Source: Oryzicola mucosus (lineage in GTDB: Bacteria > Pseudomonadota > Alphaproteobacteria > Rhizobiales > Rhizobiaceae). From it: a stretch of DNA of 64,000 bases. The stretch covers positions 558,001 through 622,000 of the forward strand of contig NZ_JACVVX010000003.1 of assembly GCF_014534685.1 (NCBI RefSeq), given 5' to 3'. Positions 1 through 8,357 of the stretch are shown here, one piece after another. The notes under the pieces were generated by a model that saw nothing but the letters and a program-made list of their open reading frames with translations, was not told the origin of the DNA and ran no database searches. How positions within the stretch are numbered: position 1 is the first letter of the stretch; each line of letters begins with the position of its first letter. Made by a program: the position numbers and the translations under genes.

Positions 1-31
1 CGGGTCGCAACCCGATGAAACGGCGGCTAAG

Positions 32-1528
32 CTATTCCTGCAGCGCTTTTTCGCGACGTGCCCGGATGCTCGGCAGCATCATGAAAATCAATGCAACGAC
101 TGCTATGGCCAGCAGCGTGCCCGAGAGCGGAGAGGTGAAGAACACCGTCGCGTCGCCACGCGACAGCAGCATCGCCCGGCGGAAATTCTCTTCCACCTGT
201 GGTCCAAGCACCAGTCCGAGCAGCATCGGTGCAGGCGGCAGCTTCAGTTGCAGGATGCCATAGCCGACGACGCAGACAAGCGCGGCCTGGTAGAGCTCGA
301 ACGTGTCGTTCTTGATCGAATAGATGCCGATGCAGCAGAACATCATGATTGCCGGATAGAGGAACCGGTAGGGGATCGTCAGAAGTTTCACCCACAGCCC
401 GACCAGCGGCAGATTGAGGATGACGAGCATCAGGTTGCCGACCCACATCGAGGCGATAAGGCCCCAGAACAGGCCCGGATTGGAGGTCATCACCTGCGGG
501 CCAGGCTGGATGTTGTGGATCATCATCGCGCCGACGATCAGCGCCATGACCGCATTCGACGGCAAGCCAAGCGTCAGCAGCGGAATGAACGAGGTCTGGG
601 CGGCGGCATTGTTGGCCGACTCCGGTCCCGCAACGCCGGCAATGGCGCCATGCCCGAACTCTTCCGGGGTGCGGGAAATCTTCTTTTCAAGTGTGTAAGA
701 GGCGAAGGACGCGAGTGCTGCGCCGCCGCCCGGCAGAATGCCGAGAAACGTACCGAGCGCGGAACCGCGCAGGATCGGCGCCGTCATCTTCCGCCAGTCG
801 TCACGTGTCGGGAAAAGATTGGTAATCTTCTGGGTAACCAGGCTGCGTTCCTCGGAGCGCAGATTGCGGACGATCTCGGCAAATCCGAAAATGCCCATAG
901 CCAGCGGCACGAAGTCGACCCCGTCGTAAAGTTGCGTCAGGCCGAAGGTGAAGCGCTGCTCTCCGGTGTTGACGTCTGTGCCGACGAGGCTGATCATCGC
1001 GCCCAGGATCACCATACCCAGGCTTTCCAGAACCGGTCCGGTGGACAGCACGGTGGCGAGCAGGATGCCCAGGATCATCAGGGCGAAATATTCCTTCGGC
1101 CCGAACTGCAGGGCGGCTTCCGACAGGATCGGCGCAAAGGCGGCAATGGCAAGCGTCGCGGTGCAGCCGGCAAAGAACGAACCGATCGCGGCAGTGGAAA
1201 GGGCGACGCCCGCCCTGCCCTGGCGCGCCATCTGGTATCCGTCGATAGCCGTCACCACGGACGAGGATTCGCCGGGCAGGTTGACGATGATCGCAGTCGT
1301 CGAGCCGCCATATTGCGCGCCGTAATAGATGCCCGCCAGCATGATCAGCGCGGCATCGGGCGACAGCGAATAGGTGATCGGCAACAACATGGCGATGGTG
1401 GCCAGCGGCCCCAGCCCCGGCAAAACGCCGATCAAGGTGCCCAACAGGCAACCGATAAAGGCATAGGCGATGTTGTTGAAGGTCAGCGCATGCTGAAAGC
1501 CGAGCGAGAGATTTGCGAGCAGATCCAA
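32..1528 (-). CDS. tctA: TTT transporter large permease, TctA family
   Basis: Large membrane subunit (498 aa) of a tripartite tricarboxylate transporter, which imports carboxylates with a periplasmic binding protein and a cation gradient. The protein begins MDLLANLSLGFQHAL, has about a dozen hydrophobic segments and carries the glycine-rich family motifs GVLPGLGPLATIAMLLP (about residue 36) and GILPGGGAALASF (about 260). Length is normal for TctA. It is the last gene of the minus-strand series tctC-tctB-tctA, 12 bases after tctB. The stop TAG lies 31 bases from the window edge. The substrate cannot be read from the sequence. Confidence 0.95.
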   Translation of the reverse strand: MDLLANLSLGFQHALTFNNIAYAFIGCLLGTLIGVLPGLGPLATIAMLLPITYSLSPDAALIMLAGIYYGAQYGGSTTAIIVNLPGESSSVVTAIDGYQMARQGRAGVALSTAAIGSFFAGCTATLAIAAFAPILSEAALQFGPKEYFALMILGILLATVLSTGPVLESLGMVILGAMISLVGTDVNTGEQRFTFGLTQLYDGVDFVPLAMGIFGFAEIVRNLRSEERSLVTQKITNLFPTRDDWRKMTAPILRGSALGTFLGILPGGGAALASFASYTLEKKISRTPEEFGHGAIAGVAGPESANNAAAQTSFIPLLTLGLPSNAVMALIVGAMMIHNIQPGPQVMTSNPGLFWGLIASMWVGNLMLVILNLPLVGLWVKLLTIPYRFLYPAIMMFCCIGIYSIKNDTFELYQAALVCVVGYGILQLKLPPAPMLLGLVLGPQVEENFRRAMLLSRGDATVFFTSPLSGTLLAIAVVALIFMMLPSIRARREKALQE

Positions 1529-1540
1529 GGCCTGTCTCCT

Positions 1541-1996
1541 CTAGAAAATCGTCGGCCAGACCGGAAACTGCAGCCCGATGCCATAGACGAAGGCTCCGAG
1601 CGCCGTGACGATGAGCACCACGGTGGAGACGATCGTGCCGCGCCAGGTAAACTCGTGGCTTGCAAGACTGGAACCGATCAGAAGCACGGCGAGCGAAATC
1701 ACGAGACCGAGCCTCGGCAGCAGGAAGGCGAAGACCGCAACCGAGCCGGCGATCCACAACAGCGGAGCCAGGGTCCAGGGTTCGAGCCTTTCAACAGGCG
1801 CGGTCCGCTTGACCGCGCCTGCCATGATGACAAGCCCCAGCACGCCTAAGCCGACAGACAGGATTCTCGGGAAATAGCCCGGCCCCATCCGCGCGCTGGT
1901 GCCCGCCTCGTATTCCAGCGACATCATGAACACCACGACCGCAATGACCAGGAATATCGCGCCCGAAACGAGCGCGCGTTGATCGCGTATCTGCAC
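1541..1996 (-). CDS. tctB: TTT transporter small permease, TctB family
   Basis: Small membrane subunit (151 aa) with four predicted hydrophobic helices, the usual plan of TctB. It starts at a GTG preceded by a GGGGGAA stretch. The motif RMGPGYFPRIL near residue 36 is typical of the family. It lies between tctC and tctA and should form the permease complex with TctA. It resembles the second TctB in this window (63096-63557), which has the equivalent RIGPGYFPICIG motif. Confidence 0.93.
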   Translation of the reverse strand: MQIRDQRALVSGAIFLVIAVVVFMMSLEYEAGTSARMGPGYFPRILSVGLGVLGLVIMAGAVKRTAPVERLEPWTLAPLLWIAGSVAVFAFLLPRLGLVISLAVLLIGSSLASHEFTWRGTIVSTVVLIVTALGAFVYGIGLQFPVWPTIF

Positions 1997-2026
1997 GGGT
2001 TCCCCCGAATTGTCTTAAGGCAAGGT

Positions 2027-2046
2027 CCGGGCGCCGAAGCGCCCGG
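2027..2046 (-). other. intercistronic hairpin between tctC and tctB
   Basis: An 8-bp perfect stem (CCGGGCGC / GCGCCCGG) closes a CGAA tetraloop directly downstream of the tctC stop. No T-run follows on the minus strand, so it is unlikely to be a full terminator. Its position, just after a binding-protein gene and before the permease genes, suits an mRNA-stabilising or partial-attenuation hairpin that keeps the binding protein more abundant than the permeases. Confidence 0.6.
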
Positions 2047-2053
2047 CGACCGG

Positions 2054-3025
2054 TCATTCCGCCAGGCCGGCGGCAGTGACGATGCGAGCGAACTTTTCGT
2101 TCTCCTCGACCACGAACTGGGTCATGTCCTTGGGACCCTTGTCGGTGATCGGCGTCTGCGCATTGATGGCGAAGTATTCGACCACGGACGGATCCGCCAT
2201 CGAAGCTTGCAATGCGCCGGACAGCTTGTCGACGATCTCCTGCGGCGTGCCCGCCGGAAGTGCGACCGACGTCCAACCGACATTGACGGCATCGGGAAGC
2301 CCGGCTTCCACGACGGTCATAGCATCGGGAAAGGACGGCAGGCGCTCAGGTCCCGTCGCACCGATCACCTTCATCTTGCCGGCATCGGAATAGGGCTTGA
2401 TGACGGAAGTATAGTCAAAAGACAGGTCGATGACGCCTGACATCAGGTCGACCATCTGGCTCGTGCCGGCCTTGTAGGGGATGTGGGTCATCTCGATGTC
2501 GGCCGCGGCCGCGAGAAGTTCGCCAGCAAAATGCTGTGCCGTACCGATGCCGGGCGAGCCGAAGTTCACCTTGCCCGGATTGGCCTTGGCATAGGCGATC
2601 AGCTCCGGGAGCGTATTGAACGGTGCGTTGGGGCTGGCGACGATCAACTGGCTAGACGAGGTGATGCCCTGGACATGGGCGAAATCCTTGACCGGATCGT
2701 AGGACAGCTTGCCTTTTTTCAGGTTCGGCAAAATCGCCATGGGGCCGCCGGACGCATAAAGCACTGTATAACCATCGGGCTTGGCGACAGCGACCCCCTC
2801 GGTGCCGACAATACCGCCTGCGCCGGGCTTGTTTTCCACGATGACGGACTGGCCAAGTTTATCCGCCAGCACCACTGCGATCTTGCGCGCGGTCGTGTCG
2901 GTCACACCGCCGGCGGCGAACGGCACCACCCAGGTTACCGGCCGTGTCGGCCAGTCTTCCGCACGGGCCATGCCAACGCCAAAGGTTGCAGCCACCACGG
3001 CTGCGATGGTCATGAGTCTTATCAA
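2054..3025 (-). CDS. tctC: TTT periplasmic binding protein, TctC/Bug family
   Basis: Solute receptor (323 aa) of the TTT system. An N-terminal signal peptide ends near ARAEDWPTRP. The mature part has the Bug-family motifs VVPFAAGGVTDTTAR and VENKPGAGGIVG, which form the carboxylate-binding pocket. A TTG start at 3025 is chosen because GGAGG lies five bases before it; the first in-frame ATG (3013) is too far from that site. It is first in the operon and reads away from the SDR gene at 3304, across a shared 278-base region holding a palindrome. Ligand unknown. Confidence 0.93.
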   Translation of the reverse strand: MIRLMTIAAVVAATFGVGMARAEDWPTRPVTWVVPFAAGGVTDTTARKIAVVLADKLGQSVIVENKPGAGGIVGTEGVAVAKPDGYTVLYASGGPMAILPNLKKGKLSYDPVKDFAHVQGITSSSQLIVASPNAPFNTLPELIAYAKANPGKVNFGSPGIGTAQHFAGELLAAAADIEMTHIPYKAGTSQMVDLMSGVIDLSFDYTSVIKPYSDAGKMKVIGATGPERLPSFPDAMTVVEAGLPDAVNVGWTSVALPAGTPQEIVDKLSGALQASMADPSVVEYFAINAQTPITDKGPKDMTQFVVEENEKFARIVTAAGLAE

Positions 3026-3089
3026 GATTTCCTCCCGATTTGTCCGCGCAACGCCGTGCGGGAACCTCCAAATCGCAGCGACTCATACA

Positions 3090-3105
3090 GACTGACCGGT
3101 CAGTC
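3090..3105. promoter_or_regulatory. 16-bp perfect palindrome, TetR-type operator candidate
   Basis: GACTGACCGGTCAGTC is fully self-complementary and sits between the divergent tctC (start 3025) and SDR (start 3304) genes. The form, two ACTGAC half sites around CCGG, is common among TetR-family operators. No TetR gene is present in the window, so the regulator must be elsewhere. It could control tctCBA, the SDR operon, or both. Confidence 0.55.
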
Positions 3106-3303
3106 AGCAAGTGAAAAGACGCAGGAGTGTCGCCGTCGGCGTGACCGCCCCGGCCCTCGTCGAAGGCGATGCAGGGCAACCGCAAGCGGATGGAAATTGT
3201 CCTCTGGTCCATTGCATACGATGGGAATTCCTGCTCGATGCAGGTCAAAGGATGCTTTCCGGAAGGCGCTTTCTGCCTTTCGTCATTTCTGAAAGGATAC
3301 GCC

Positions 3304-4074
3304 ATGGCGTCGACCTCTTTCGATCTCACAGGACGCCGCGCCATGGTAACGGGCGCCAGCCGTGGCATCGGCCAAGCCATCGCTCACGCCCTGGCAAAAG
3401 CAGGCTGCGATGTCGCCATCTCGGCGCGCAAGATCGAAAACCTCGCTGAAACCGCTGGTCTGATCGAGAAGGAGGGTCGTCGCGCCGCCACTGTGGCGCA
3501 GGATGTGCGAGACCCCACAGATGCGGCCGGTGGCGTCGAAGCTGCTGCAGACCAGTTGGGCGGTTTGGATATCCTCATCAACAATGCCGGGTTCGAGCAT
3601 GTCAGCCCCTCGCTCCATGTCGACCAGGCGCTGTGGGACTCCATCGTCGACACCAATCTCAAGGGCGCCTTCTTCGCCGCCCAGGCAGCGGGGCGCATCA
3701 TGGCCAAGGCGGGATCGGGCGGTTCGATCGTCAATCTCTGCTCGCTCACCTCTTATGTCGGTGTGCCGACCGCCGTACCCTATGGGGCTTCCAAGTCAGG
3801 CTTGCTGGGCATGACGCGCGCGCTCGCCACCGAATGGGCCGAGCGCGGCATCCGGGTCAATGCGATTGCGCCGGGCTATTTCCGCACCGCGATGACGGAA
3901 GTATTCTACGAGGACAAGGAGTGGCAGCAGCGCATGCTTTCGCGCATCCCGCAGCGCCGTTTCGGCGAGGAAAGCGACGTTGGCGGCGTCGTCATCTTCC
4001 TGTGCAGCAATGCCGCCGCCTATGTCACCGGCCATTGCATTCCGGTCGATGGCGGTTATCTCGCTTCGGTATGA
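3304..4074 (+). CDS. SDR family NAD(P)-dependent oxidoreductase
   Basis: Short-chain dehydrogenase of 256 aa. The nucleotide-binding motif GASRGIG lies near residue 18, NNAG near 90 and the catalytic YGASK pair near 160. The start at 3304 (MASTSFDLTG) gives the normal SDR length; an upstream in-frame ATG at 3169 would add 45 residues with no family similarity. It is followed after 146 bases by a PotABCD-type importer and then by HisD-like and zinc dehydrogenase genes on the same strand. It probably oxidises an alcohol group of the imported substrate. In sulfopropanediol (DHPS) clusters an SDR/ADH pair accompanies HpsN, a HisD homologue; that parallel is an inference. Confidence 0.9.
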   Translation: MASTSFDLTGRRAMVTGASRGIGQAIAHALAKAGCDVAISARKIENLAETAGLIEKEGRRAATVAQDVRDPTDAAGGVEAAADQLGGLDILINNAGFEHVSPSLHVDQALWDSIVDTNLKGAFFAAQAAGRIMAKAGSGGSIVNLCSLTSYVGVPTAVPYGASKSGLLGMTRALATEWAERGIRVNAIAPGYFRTAMTEVFYEDKEWQQRMLSRIPQRRFGEESDVGGVVIFLCSNAAAYVTGHCIPVDGGYLASV

Positions 4075-4220
4075 AACCGCTTGCGAGTCGCGGCTGCACA
4101 TTTGGCAGGCAAGCGCAAGAAATCGGCAGGTTCCATTGACGCAATTCACCCGAATAAGTATAGACAAGATCGAGCAGAGGAGCCGCAGAAGTTCCCGCCG
4201 AGAGCGTACAGGGGAATAGC

Positions 4221-5360
4221 ATGAGCGCCGCTCCAGCCGGGGTCCCGCAGCAGGAAACGGCAGCCGCCGCAGCCGTTTCGGTCAAGCGTGTCAGCAAGGT
4301 TTTCGGTGATGTCCACGCCGTGCGCGAGGCCTCTTTCGACCTGCCCAAAGGCCGTTTCTTGACGATTCTAGGCCCCTCCGGCTCCGGAAAGACCACCTTG
4401 CTGCGCATGATCGCAGGGTTCGATGCGCCGACGGAAGGGGACATCTATATCGGCGGCCAACCGGTCAAGGCGGTACCACCGCATAAGCGCGCTATCGGGA
4501 TGGTGTTTCAGAAACTGGCGCTGTTTCCGCATATGACGGCTGCGGAGAACGTCGCCTTTCCGCTCAAAATGCGGCGCCACGACGCCCGCACCATTCCCGA
4601 GAAAGTCGAGCGCTATCTCGAACTCGTCCGCCTGGGCGGCTATGGCAAACGGCGCATCGACGAACTGTCAGGCGGCCAGCAACAGCGCGTGGCGATTGCC
4701 CGCGCGCTGGTCTTTGAGCCCGACCTGCTGCTGCTCGACGAACCGCTCGCCGCACTCGACCGCAAGCTGCGCGAGGAAATGCAGCTTGAATTCCGCCGCA
4801 TCCAGAAGGAACTCGGCGTCACCACCATCAACGTCACCCATGACCAGCGCGAGGCCCTCGTGGTCTCCGACGAGATCGTCGTGATGGATGGCGGCGAAAT
4901 CCAGCAGATGGCGCAGCCTGTGCATACCTACCGGACGCCGGCCAACGCGTTTGTCGCCAACTTCATCGGCGTCACCAATTTTCTTGAAGGCTCCGTGGTC
5001 GAAACGAGCAACGAGGCAATCGCGCTGTCGGTCGGCGGCATGAGGGTCAAGGGCGTTGCCGGCGGCACGGCGAAAGTACCGGCGCAAGGCGAGCTTGCTG
5101 CCGGCGCCCTGCGCGCCGAACAAATCCGCATCGCGCCGACCGTCCAGGGATTTTCCGGCCTTGCAAACGTCGTTTCCGGCGAAGTCCGCGACGCGATCTT
5201 CGAGGGCGAACGCATCGTCTATGAGGTTGTCGTGCCGGAACTCGGCGGCGCTGTTCTGCGCGTCTTCGACCACGACGCCGAAAGCCACCAGCAGTTCGGC
5301 CCCGGAGATTCCGTCGCACTCGGCTGGAACGCCAAGGATATGTATATTTTCAAGAAATGA
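4221..5360 (+). CDS. ABC importer ATPase, PotA/FbpC-like
   Basis: ATP-binding subunit (379 aa) of a polyamine/opine/2-aminophosphonate-type importer. It shows Walker A GPSGSGKTT near residue 52, the signature [15 protein letters not shown] near 151, Walker B LLLLDEPLAALD near 173, the H-loop THDQREAL near 210, and a C-terminal TOBE-type domain. It is the first gene of the ATPase, binding protein, permease, permease series. A decayed fragment very similar to residues around its signature and the following EMQLEFRRIQ helix occurs at 48916-49029. Confidence 0.93.
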   Translation: MSAAPAGVPQQETAAAAAVSVKRVSKVFGDVHAVREASFDLPKGRFLTILGPSGSGKTTLLRMIAGFDAPTEGDIYIGGQPVKAVPPHKRAIGMVFQKLALFPHMTAAENVAFPLKMRRHDARTIPEKVERYLELVRLGGYGKRRIDELSGGQQQRVAIARALVFEPDLLLLDEPLAALDRKLREEMQLEFRRIQKELGVTTINVTHDQREALVVSDEIVVMDGGEIQQMAQPVHTYRTPANAFVANFIGVTNFLEGSVVETSNEAIALSVGGMRVKGVAGGTAKVPAQGELAAGALRAEQIRIAPTVQGFSGLANVVSGEVRDAIFEGERIVYEVVVPELGGAVLRVFDHDAESHQQFGPGDSVALGWNAKDMYIFKK

Positions 5361-5390
5361 CCGGGAAGGTCGATCCAGAGGAGAATGGGA

Positions 5391-6506
5391 ATGTCGAACC
5401 AGAAATTTCTATCCGCGCAGATCAAGCGCCGGACGCTGCTTAAGTCGATGGCGGCTGCGGGTGCCGCAGCCGGCGCCTCGACGCTCGGCCTGAACCGCGC
5501 CTTCGCGCAAGAGCCTGAAAAGCCTGCCGAGATCATCGTCCGCGCCTGGGGCGGAAGCTGGGTCGACGCACTCAAAGCCGGCGTCTCGGACAGCTTCACC
5601 AAAGCAACCGGCATCGCTGTCCGCCACGATCTGACCGAGGACAACGAGATCCAGCCCAAGGTCTGGGCCGCTGTGGCCCAAAAGCGCGTGCCGCCGATCC
5701 ACATCAACTGGGACACCACGACCAACGCCACCAAGTCGGCGCTGCGCGGCGTAACCGAAGACCTGTCGGACCTGCCGAACCTGAAGAACACCACCGACCT
5801 GTCCAAGCCGGTCGGCCTCGACGGCTATCCGATCGTCAACACCTATGGCTATGTCTATGTGCTCGCCTTCCGTCCGGAAGCCTTCCCGAACGGCGCGCCG
5901 AAGTCCTGGAACGACCTGCTCGACCCCAAGCTGAAGGGCCGCATCGCACTCTACAATGACGGCATCGGCTTCCACTTCCCAGCCCAGGTCGCCGGCGGCG
6001 GCAAGCTCGAGGACATCCCGGCCAACATGCAGCCAGCCTGGGACTTCATCACCAAGATCAAGGCGCAGCAGCCGCTGCTGGGTGAAGACCCGGATTTCAC
6101 CACATGGTTCCAGCGCGGCGAGATCGACGCCGCCTGCACCATCTCCACCAATGCGCGCGAAGCCAAGAAGAACGGTATCAACATCGACTGGGTGGTGCCG
6201 GAAGAAGGCGCCAAGTTCGACACCGACGGACTTTGGATTCCCAAGGGCCTGCCGGAGAACGAGCTCTACTGGGCCAAGCAGTACATCAACCATGCGCTGA
6301 CAAAGGAAGCCCAGCAGGTCTGGCTCGATGGCCTCGGCCTTCCCGGCGTCGTGCCTGGCCTGACGCCCCCCGCCGATCTGGTTGGCGATCCCTCCTATCC
6401 GACCACCGAAGAGGATTTCAAACACCTCATCCGCATCTCCACCAAGGTGCAGGTCGAGAACGAGAGCCAGTGGTTCGCCAAGTTCAAGGAAATCATGCAG
6501 GGCTGA
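5391..6506 (+). CDS. ABC substrate-binding protein, PotD/PotF-like
   Basis: Periplasmic receptor of about 371 aa. The start at 5391 has GAGGAG seven bases upstream and is preferred over an ATG at 5385. The N terminus contains a twin-arginine-like RRTLLKSMAAAGAAAGAS segment, suggesting Tat export, with likely cleavage after AFAQ. The body (IIVRAWGGSWVDALKAG) matches family 1/8 receptors of polyamine-like and aminophosphonate-like ligands. It lies directly between its ATPase and permease genes and is followed by a strong hairpin. Ligand not determined. Confidence 0.9.
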   Translation: MSNQKFLSAQIKRRTLLKSMAAAGAAAGASTLGLNRAFAQEPEKPAEIIVRAWGGSWVDALKAGVSDSFTKATGIAVRHDLTEDNEIQPKVWAAVAQKRVPPIHINWDTTTNATKSALRGVTEDLSDLPNLKNTTDLSKPVGLDGYPIVNTYGYVYVLAFRPEAFPNGAPKSWNDLLDPKLKGRIALYNDGIGFHFPAQVAGGGKLEDIPANMQPAWDFITKIKAQQPLLGEDPDFTTWFQRGEIDAACTISTNAREAKKNGINIDWVVPEEGAKFDTDGLWIPKGLPENELYWAKQYINHALTKEAQQVWLDGLGLPGVVPGLTPPADLVGDPSYPTTEEDFKHLIRISTKVQVENESQWFAKFKEIMQG

Positions 6507-6524
6507 CGACAAGCCTTTGAAATC

Positions 6525-6553
6525 CAGGCCTGCCGAATATGTCGGCAGGCCTG
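6525..6553 (+). other. intercistronic hairpin after the binding-protein gene
   Basis: A 12-bp perfect stem (CAGGCCTGCCGA / TCGGCAGGCCTG) encloses a 5-base loop, 18 bases after the binding-protein stop and 25 bases before the first permease start. There is no T-run, so it is more likely an mRNA 3'-end protection or partial termination element than a complete terminator. Confidence 0.7.
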
Positions 6554-6578
6554 TGCCTCACTGAACAGGAACGCGAGA

Positions 6579-7523
6579 ATGCGCCCTTCCCGTGCTGCTT
6601 ATCCCATACGCTGGCGCGTCATGGACATTCTCGAACAGGTTGCCGGAAAACTCTGGCCGCGGAGCTTTTCGGCCGGCCTGCCCTATCTGATGCTGCTGCC
6701 GGCACTGCTTCTGGTGGGCGTGCTGGTATGGGGATTGGTCGAGATCGGCGATTCCAGCCTGCGCACGCTCGACACCTCGACCTTCCTGATGTCGGAGAAC
6801 TATACGCTCGCCAACTATCAGCGCGCGTTGAGCGAACGATTCTTCACGACCGTTGCAGGCCGCAGCCTGATGGGCTCGCTGATCGTCACCGTCGTCACGC
6901 TCATCTTCGCGTTTCCTTATTCCTACCTGATGGTGCGGACGCAAAGCTCAGCGCTGCGCAAGTTCCTGCTGGTCGCGCTGTTCCTGCCCTTCTTCATCGG
7001 CCAGGTCGTGCGCGCCTATGGCTGGCTCATCATCCTGGGCAACCAGGGCATGGTCAACGAAGCGCTCGGGCTTGTCGGCGTGACGCCCATACGGCTGCTC
7101 TACAACTATCCCGCAGTTCTGTTCGGTCTGGTGCAATACATGCTGCCGTTCGCGGTGCTGATGCTGGCGCCGGCCATGACGGCCATTCCGGCCGAGCTCG
7201 AATCGGCGGCCAGTTCGCTCGGCGCCAACTGGATCAGCAGTTTCCGCCATATCGTGCTGCCGCTGTCCAAACCCGGGCTGGTCGGCGCCGGGCTGGTGGT
7301 GTTCACGTTGTCGCTCACCGATTTCGCCATTCCCGCCATCCTCGGCGGCGGGTCGCAGGATTTCATCGCCAACGCTATCTACGACCAGTTCTTCCGCACC
7401 TCCGACCAAGGCATGGGCGCGACGCTTTCGCTGCTTCTGGTCGCCGTCGGGTCGATCCTTGTGGGGCTGGTGTTCATGGTCTTTGGCGCTGGAACGCTGG
7501 CCATGGGCGGAGATCGGAAATGA
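6579..7523 (+). CDS. ABC importer permease, PotB-like
   Basis: Inner-membrane permease (314 aa) with about six hydrophobic helices. The cytoplasmic EAA-type loop is recognisable in ELESAASSLGANWISSFRHIVLPLSKPG near residue 205. AGGA lies eight bases before the ATG at 6579; a second in-frame ATG at 6621 (MDILEQ) is possible. Its stop overlaps the next permease start (ATGA), which indicates translational coupling. Confidence 0.9.
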   Translation: MRPSRAAYPIRWRVMDILEQVAGKLWPRSFSAGLPYLMLLPALLLVGVLVWGLVEIGDSSLRTLDTSTFLMSENYTLANYQRALSERFFTTVAGRSLMGSLIVTVVTLIFAFPYSYLMVRTQSSALRKFLLVALFLPFFIGQVVRAYGWLIILGNQGMVNEALGLVGVTPIRLLYNYPAVLFGLVQYMLPFAVLMLAPAMTAIPAELESAASSLGANWISSFRHIVLPLSKPGLVGAGLVVFTLSLTDFAIPAILGGGSQDFIANAIYDQFFRTSDQGMGATLSLLLVAVGSILVGLVFMVFGAGTLAMGGDRK

Positions 7524-8320
7524 CCGGTAGCCTCAGCAAATCCATCGTCATCTGGACCTTCGTCATAGCCTCCCTTGTGATGCTGTCCGCGCCGACCATC
7601 GTGGTGCTGGGCGCATCGTTCACCGCCGGCAACATGATCACCTTCCCGCCCGAAGGCCTGTCGCTGAAATGGTATGCCGCCATCAGCCAGGCATCCGGGC
7701 TGCGCCAAGCCTTTTTCCGCTCGCTTTATGTCGCGACCATCTGCACTCTGATCGCTATCCCGGTCGGGACGCTGGCCGGCATCGCACTTGCCAAATACCG
7801 GGTGCGCTTCGGCCACGGCATTCAGATTTACCTGCTGTTGCCCTTCACCATACCGCTTATCGGTTCCGGCATCGGCATGATGCTCGCCTTTGGCAATGCA
7901 GGCCTTGCCGGACAGCTCTGGCCGCTGGGCGTGGCCTGCGCCGTCATCAACCTGCCCTTCATGATCTGGGCCGTGACGGCAAGCGCATCGAACCTCAGCC
8001 CGGACCTCGAACTGGCGGCGGCCAATTGCGGCGCACCGCCGCTGCAGCGCTTTCTCTACATCACGCTGCCCGCCGTCATGCCCGGCATCATCACCGGCTC
8101 GCTTCTGATGTTCATCCTGGCGCTCAACGAATTCCTCGTCAGCCTGCTTCTGGTCGATGCGCGCAACGTCACGCTGCCGGTGCAGATCTACAATTCAATC
8201 CGCTCCATCATCACGCCCGACCTCGCGGCAATTTCGGTGGTTTTCATCGCCTGCGCGGCCATAGCCATCGCGGTCCTCGACCGCCTCGTCGGGCTCGACG
8301 TCTTCCTCAAATCGAAATGA
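7520..8320 (+). CDS. ABC importer permease, PotC-like
   Basis: Second permease (266 aa) starting MTGSLSKSIVIWTF at the ATG that overlaps the preceding stop by four bases. It has six hydrophobic helices and an EAA-type loop, LELAAANCGAPPLQRFLY, near residue 168. With the two preceding proteins and the ATPase it completes a PotABCD-type importer. The HisD-like gene follows after 37 bases. Confidence 0.9.
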   Translation: MTGSLSKSIVIWTFVIASLVMLSAPTIVVLGASFTAGNMITFPPEGLSLKWYAAISQASGLRQAFFRSLYVATICTLIAIPVGTLAGIALAKYRVRFGHGIQIYLLLPFTIPLIGSGIGMMLAFGNAGLAGQLWPLGVACAVINLPFMIWAVTASASNLSPDLELAAANCGAPPLQRFLYITLPAVMPGIITGSLLMFILALNEFLVSLLLVDARNVTLPVQIYNSIRSIITPDLAAISVVFIACAAIAIAVLDRLVGLDVFLKSK

Positions 8321-8357
8321 GTGCCGGCGTCCTTCCGGCAGCATCAGGGACAACATC

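Noticed and set aside
248-1849. Long open frame on the plus strand opposite tctA/tctB (533 codons)
   Set aside because: Product is Arg/Gln/Asp-rich with no domain, antisense to two clear family members; a typical high-GC artefact.
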